From positions 1-64,000 of the forward strand of contig NZ_CANMDB010000012.1 of assembly GCF_947496515.1 (NCBI RefSeq): 64,000 bases of DNA. The letters are read 5' to 3'. The position numbers were made by a program, and so were the translations under genes. The stretch comes from an uncultured Roseobacter sp. Lineage in GTDB: Bacteria; Pseudomonadota; Alphaproteobacteria; Rhodobacterales; Rhodobacteraceae. This document shows positions 61,158 through 64,000 of the stretch, piece after piece. The notes under the pieces were generated by a model. That model made no database searches and was not told where the DNA came from. It worked only from the letters and a program-made list of their open reading frames with translations. Position 1 is the first letter of the stretch. Each line of letters opens with the position of its first letter.

Positions 61158-61835
61158 ATGCAGACATTCGACATTGAGGCGGAGGGCCTGCGTGCCCTCA
61201 ACTCCACGCTTCACGCCCAAGCGGCAAACACCAACCAGACCCATTGGGAAATCGTGAACCCCAAAGGCAGCCACGCCATCGCCGTCGGCCTTGATGCGCC
61301 CATAGAGGTGAATATCAAAGGCTCGACCGGGTATTACTGCGCGGGCATGAACAAGCAAGCGACCGTACATGTGCACGGCTCGGTTGGCCCCGGCACGGCG
61401 GAAAACATGATGTCCGGCATGGTCGTGGTCGAAGGGGACGCCTCGCAATATGCAGGCGCGACAGGCCATGGCGGCACACTGGTGATTAAGGGCAATGCAT
61501 CCTCGCGCTGCGGTATTTCGATGAAGGGCATCGACATCATCGTACACGGCAATATCGGGCACATGTCGGCGTTCATGGCGCAGTCCGGCAATCTGGTTGT
61601 CTGCGGAGATGCGGGTGAGGCCCTTGGCGATTCCCTTTATGAGGCGCGCCTGTTCGTGCGCGGTTCGGTCAAATCCCTCGGGGCCGACTGCATCGAGAAA
61701 GAGATGCGGCCCGAACACCTGACCCTGCTCGAAGAGTTGCTGGGACGTGGCGGCTGCGATGCCAAGGCGTCCGAGTTCAAGCGGTATGGGTCTGCGCGCC
61801 AGCTCTACAATTTTAACATCGACAACGCGTATTAA
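61158..61835 (+). CDS. mgsB: N-methylglutamate synthase subunit B (GXGXG domain)
   Basis: The 225-residue protein corresponds to the C-terminal beta-helix (GXGXG) domain of glutamate synthase large subunits: IVNPKGSHAIAVGLDAPIEV, GYYCAGMNKQATVHVHGSVG, PGTAENMMSGMVVVEGDASQ, GNASSRCGISMKGIDIIVHG, NLVVCGDAGEALGDSLYEAR. It is a separate polypeptide, as in MgsABC. It begins immediately after the mgsA stop and is followed by mgsC 9 bases later. It is thought to hold the amidotransferase and FMN subunits together. Confidence 0.87.
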   Translation: MQTFDIEAEGLRALNSTLHAQAANTNQTHWEIVNPKGSHAIAVGLDAPIEVNIKGSTGYYCAGMNKQATVHVHGSVGPGTAENMMSGMVVVEGDASQYAGATGHGGTLVIKGNASSRCGISMKGIDIIVHGNIGHMSAFMAQSGNLVVCGDAGEALGDSLYEARLFVRGSVKSLGADCIEKEMRPEHLTLLEELLGRGGCDAKASEFKRYGSARQLYNFNIDNAY

Positions 61836-61844
61836 GGGGCGACC

Positions 61845-63215
61845 ATGAAAGACGAGCAAAAGGGCGCGCCGCGCAATACGGGCCCTCACGGCGCTCCGCG
61901 CACGATGCCGATCCAGTCGGCCACCTTTTCCAACCCGGTCAATGCTGAAATCCGGCGGGCTGCGGCCACCGGCATCTACGACATTCGCGGTGGCGGGGCC
62001 AAGCGCAAGCTGCCCCATTTTGACGATCTGCTGTTTCTGGGCGCGTCCATGTCGCGCTATCCGCTGGAAGGGTATCGCGAGAAATGCGAAACCTCCGTCA
62101 CGCTTGGCACCCGCTTTGCCAAGAACCCTATCCAGCTTGATATTCCGGTCACAATCGCGGGCATGTCCTTTGGGGCATTGTCCGGCGGTGCGAAAGAAGC
62201 CTTGGGGCGCGGGGCCACAATGGCGGGCACGTCGACCACCACGGGCGATGGCGGCATGACGGAAGAGGAACGCGGCCATTCCAACAAGCTGGTCTATCAA
62301 TATCTGCCCTCGCGCTATGGGATGAACCCCGACGATTTGCGCCGCGCGGACGCGATTGAAATCGTGGTGGGCCAAGGCGCCAAACCCGGTGGTGGCGGCA
62401 TGCTTTTGGGCCAAAAGATCAGCGACCGCGTAGCCGAGATGCGCAACCTGCCCAAGGGGATCGACCAACGCTCTGCCTGTCGTCACCCGGATTGGACGGG
62501 ACCGGACGATCTGGAAATCAAGATCCTCGAGTTGCGCGAGATCACCAATTGGGAAAAGCCGATCTATATCAAGGTCGGCGGCGCGCGGCCCTACTTTGAC
62601 ACCACACTTGCGGTGAAGGCCGGCGCGGATGTCGTCGTTTTGGACGGGATGCAGGGTGGCACAGCCGCCACACAGGATGTGTTTATCGAACATGTCGGCC
62701 AGCCGATCCTCGCCTGTATCCGCGAGGCGGTGCGCGCGCTGCAGGACCTCGATATGCACCGCGAGGTGCAACTGGTCGTGTCGGGCGGTATCCGGACCGG
62801 GGCGGATGTCGCCAAGGCCATGGCGCTTGGTGCGGATGCGGTTGCCATCGGCACCGCGGCCCTGATCGCGCTTGGCGACAACGACCCGAAATGGGAGGCC
62901 GAGTACAACGCGCTTGGCACCACGGCGGGCGCCTATGACGACTGGCACGAAGGACAGGACCCCGCCGGGATCACCACGCAAGACCCTGAGTTGATGGCGC
63001 GTTTTGACCCCATCGAAGGGGGACGGCGGCTGAACAACTACCTCAAGGTCATGACGCTTGAGGCGCAGACCATCGCGCGGGCCTGCGGCAAGAACCACCT
63101 GCACAACCTCGAACCCGAGGACCTGTGCGCGCTGACGATGGAGGCGGCGGCCATGGCGAAAATCCCACTGGCGGGCACAGACTGGTATCCCGGCAAGCCC
63201 GGCACCTCTTACTGA
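61845..63215 (+). CDS. mgsC: N-methylglutamate synthase subunit C (FMN glutamate-synthase domain)
   Basis: The 456-residue protein is of the glutamate-synthase FMN-binding domain family: FDDLLFLGASMSRYPLEGYR, IPVTIAGMSFGALSGGAKEA, VGQGAKPGGGGMLLGQKISD, VKAGADVVVLDGMQGGTAAT, LVVSGGIRTGADVAKAMALG. The Cys-rich tail (RACGKNHLHNLEPEDLCAL) fits the 3Fe-4S region. It carries the reductive step that moves the methylamine group. GGGGCG precedes ATG 61845. A hairpin follows before gmaS. Confidence 0.9.
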   Translation: MKDEQKGAPRNTGPHGAPRTMPIQSATFSNPVNAEIRRAAATGIYDIRGGGAKRKLPHFDDLLFLGASMSRYPLEGYREKCETSVTLGTRFAKNPIQLDIPVTIAGMSFGALSGGAKEALGRGATMAGTSTTTGDGGMTEEERGHSNKLVYQYLPSRYGMNPDDLRRADAIEIVVGQGAKPGGGGMLLGQKISDRVAEMRNLPKGIDQRSACRHPDWTGPDDLEIKILELREITNWEKPIYIKVGGARPYFDTTLAVKAGADVVVLDGMQGGTAATQDVFIEHVGQPILACIREAVRALQDLDMHREVQLVVSGGIRTGADVAKAMALGADAVAIGTAALIALGDNDPKWEAEYNALGTTAGAYDDWHEGQDPAGITTQDPELMARFDPIEGGRRLNNYLKVMTLEAQTIARACGKNHLHNLEPEDLCALTMEAAAMAKIPLAGTDWYPGKPGTSY

Positions 63216-63227
63216 TCACCAAAACGA

Positions 63228-63255
63228 AGGGCGCGGCCATTACGGCACGCGCCCT
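63228..63255 (+). terminator. Hairpin between mgsC and gmaS
   Basis: AGGGCGCG (63228-63235) pairs with CGCGCCCT (63248-63255) around a 12-base loop. It is followed by an A-rich stretch rather than a U-run, so it may be an attenuator or processing site rather than a full terminator, as with the dmmD/dmmA hairpin. Confidence 0.5.
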
Positions 63256-63285
63256 CACCACATAAAGACCAACAGGAACAGACAG

Positions 63286-64000
63286 ATGACCACTGATCTT
63301 GCCAAGTTCGCCGCCGACAACGGCGTCAAGTATTTCATGATTTCCTTCACCGACCTTTTCGGGGGCCAGCGGGCCAAGCTGGTGCCTGCGCAGGCCATCG
63401 CGGACATGCAGGAAGATGGCGCAGGCTTTGCCGGTTTCGCCACCTGGCTTGATATGACGCCCGCGCACCCGGACATGCTGGCCGTGCCTGATCCGTCCTC
63501 GGTCATTCAACTGCCGTGGAAACCCGAGGTCGCGTGGGTTGCGGGCAACTGTGTGATGGAGGGCGAGGATGTCGCCCAAGCCCCGCGCAACGTGCTGCGC
63601 CGCCTGATTGACGAGGCCGCCGCCGAAGGGTTGCACGTCAAAACCGGGATCGAGGCCGAGTATTTCCTGATGACACCGGACGGCAATCAGATCAGCGATG
63701 AATATGATACCGCCGCCAAACCCTGCTATGATCAGCAGGCCGTGATGCGTCGTTATGACGTGGTGCGCGAGATCTGCGACTACATGCTCGATCTGGGCTG
63801 GGGGCCGTATCAGAACGACCACGAGGACGCGAATGGCCAGTTCGAGATGAACTGGGACTTTGACGACGCGCTGCGCACCGCCGACAAGCACTCGTTCTTC
63901 AAACTCATGACCAAGTCCGTCGCTGAAAAGCATGGCTTTCGCGCAACCTTTATGCCCAAGCCGGTTGAGGGGCTGACGGGCAACGGGTGTCACGCGCACA
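63286..64000 (+). CDS. gmaS: Gamma-glutamylmethylamide synthetase, 5' part (runs off the window)
   Basis: The first 238 codons encode a glutamine-synthetase-type protein: VKYFMISFTDLFGGQRAKLV at the N-terminal beta-grasp domain, PWKPEVAWVAGNCV, KTGIEAEYFLM (metal-binding Glu), WGPYQNDHEDANGQFEMNWD (metal Glu) and KPVEGLTGNGCHAH (metal His). In Roseobacter bacteria this gene ligates methylamine to glutamate with ATP, the first step of monomethylamine use, and is the standard marker gene. It follows mgsABC in the same direction. The 3' end lies outside. Confidence 0.9.
   Translation, partial: MTTDLAKFAADNGVKYFMISFTDLFGGQRAKLVPAQAIADMQEDGAGFAGFATWLDMTPAHPDMLAVPDPSSVIQLPWKPEVAWVAGNCVMEGEDVAQAPRNVLRRLIDEAAAEGLHVKTGIEAEYFLMTPDGNQISDEYDTAAKPCYDQQAVMRRYDVVREICDYMLDLGWGPYQNDHEDANGQFEMNWDFDDALRTADKHSFFKLMTKSVAEKHGFRATFMPKPVEGLTGNGCHAH

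Noticed and set aside
61056-63104. 682-codon open frame on the minus strand
   Set aside because: It is the mirror of mgsB/mgsC in GC-rich DNA; no domain pattern, and the opposite strand encodes well-recognised enzymes.

Overview
The window looks like part of a repABC plasmid or chromid of a marine Rhodobacteraceae (Roseobacter-group) bacterium. Evidence for this is a complete repA-repB-repC operon with centromere-like palindromes and a counter-transcribed RNA, GC-rich alphaproteobacterial codon use in the metabolic part, and a methylated-amine catabolism cluster of the Roseobacter type. No rRNA, tRNA or CRISPR array was seen.

Layout. 0.3-4.2 kb: small accessory genes: two related secreted proteins in tandem, an AbiU2/HEPN-like gene, a WGR protein and a tyrosine recombinase beside an inverted-repeat site, and a lipoprotein. 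4.3-7.6 kb: a stretch bounded by 33-bp inverted repeats that holds an IS1182-family element, a serine recombinase and an ATP-grasp protein. 8.9-13.0 kb: plasmid maintenance (repABC, two parS-like palindromes, ctRNA, repC leader). 13.1-19.4 kb: an AbrB/VapC pair, remains of a TniB/TniQ transposon with its end repeats, DUF1403 and ScpB pseudogenes around an intact lytic transglycosylase, and a DUF433/DUF5615 toxin-antitoxin pair under a TTGACA promoter with a palindromic operator. 19.6-26.3 kb: a probable defence island with a three-gene ABC-3C-type system (alpha/beta hydrolase, middle component, Rad50-like ATPase), a DUF4935 PIN protein, a poly-gamma-glutamate-hydrolase-like protein and a HEPN-like protein. 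26.4-43.1 kb: lower-GC, IS-riddled DNA (IS110, two IS3-type elements, IS6 and IS1111-type remnants, gene fragments) with several secreted or membrane proteins of unknown function.

43.3-64.0 kb is a compact catabolic island. It holds an ABC transporter (tmoWVX-like), N-methylglutamate dehydrogenase (mgdABCD), two regulators (AraC/GlxA type and XRE-cupin), dimethylamine monooxygenase (dmmDABC), a tiny membrane protein with an ammonium transporter, N-methylglutamate synthase (mgsABC) and the start of gamma-glutamylmethylamide synthetase (gmaS). By family knowledge, these genes import quaternary or oxidised methylamines, demethylate dimethylamine to monomethylamine, condense it with glutamate to gamma-glutamylmethylamide and N-methylglutamate, and release glutamate plus a one-carbon unit. 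Trimethylamine monooxygenase (tmm) and TMAO demethylase (tdm) are not in the window.

The most notable observations are the repABC control elements readable directly from sequence, the ABC-3C-centred island, two transposon termini with the same TGTC...TGAGA architecture, and a T7-tract motif shared by three promoter regions of the methylated-amine cluster.
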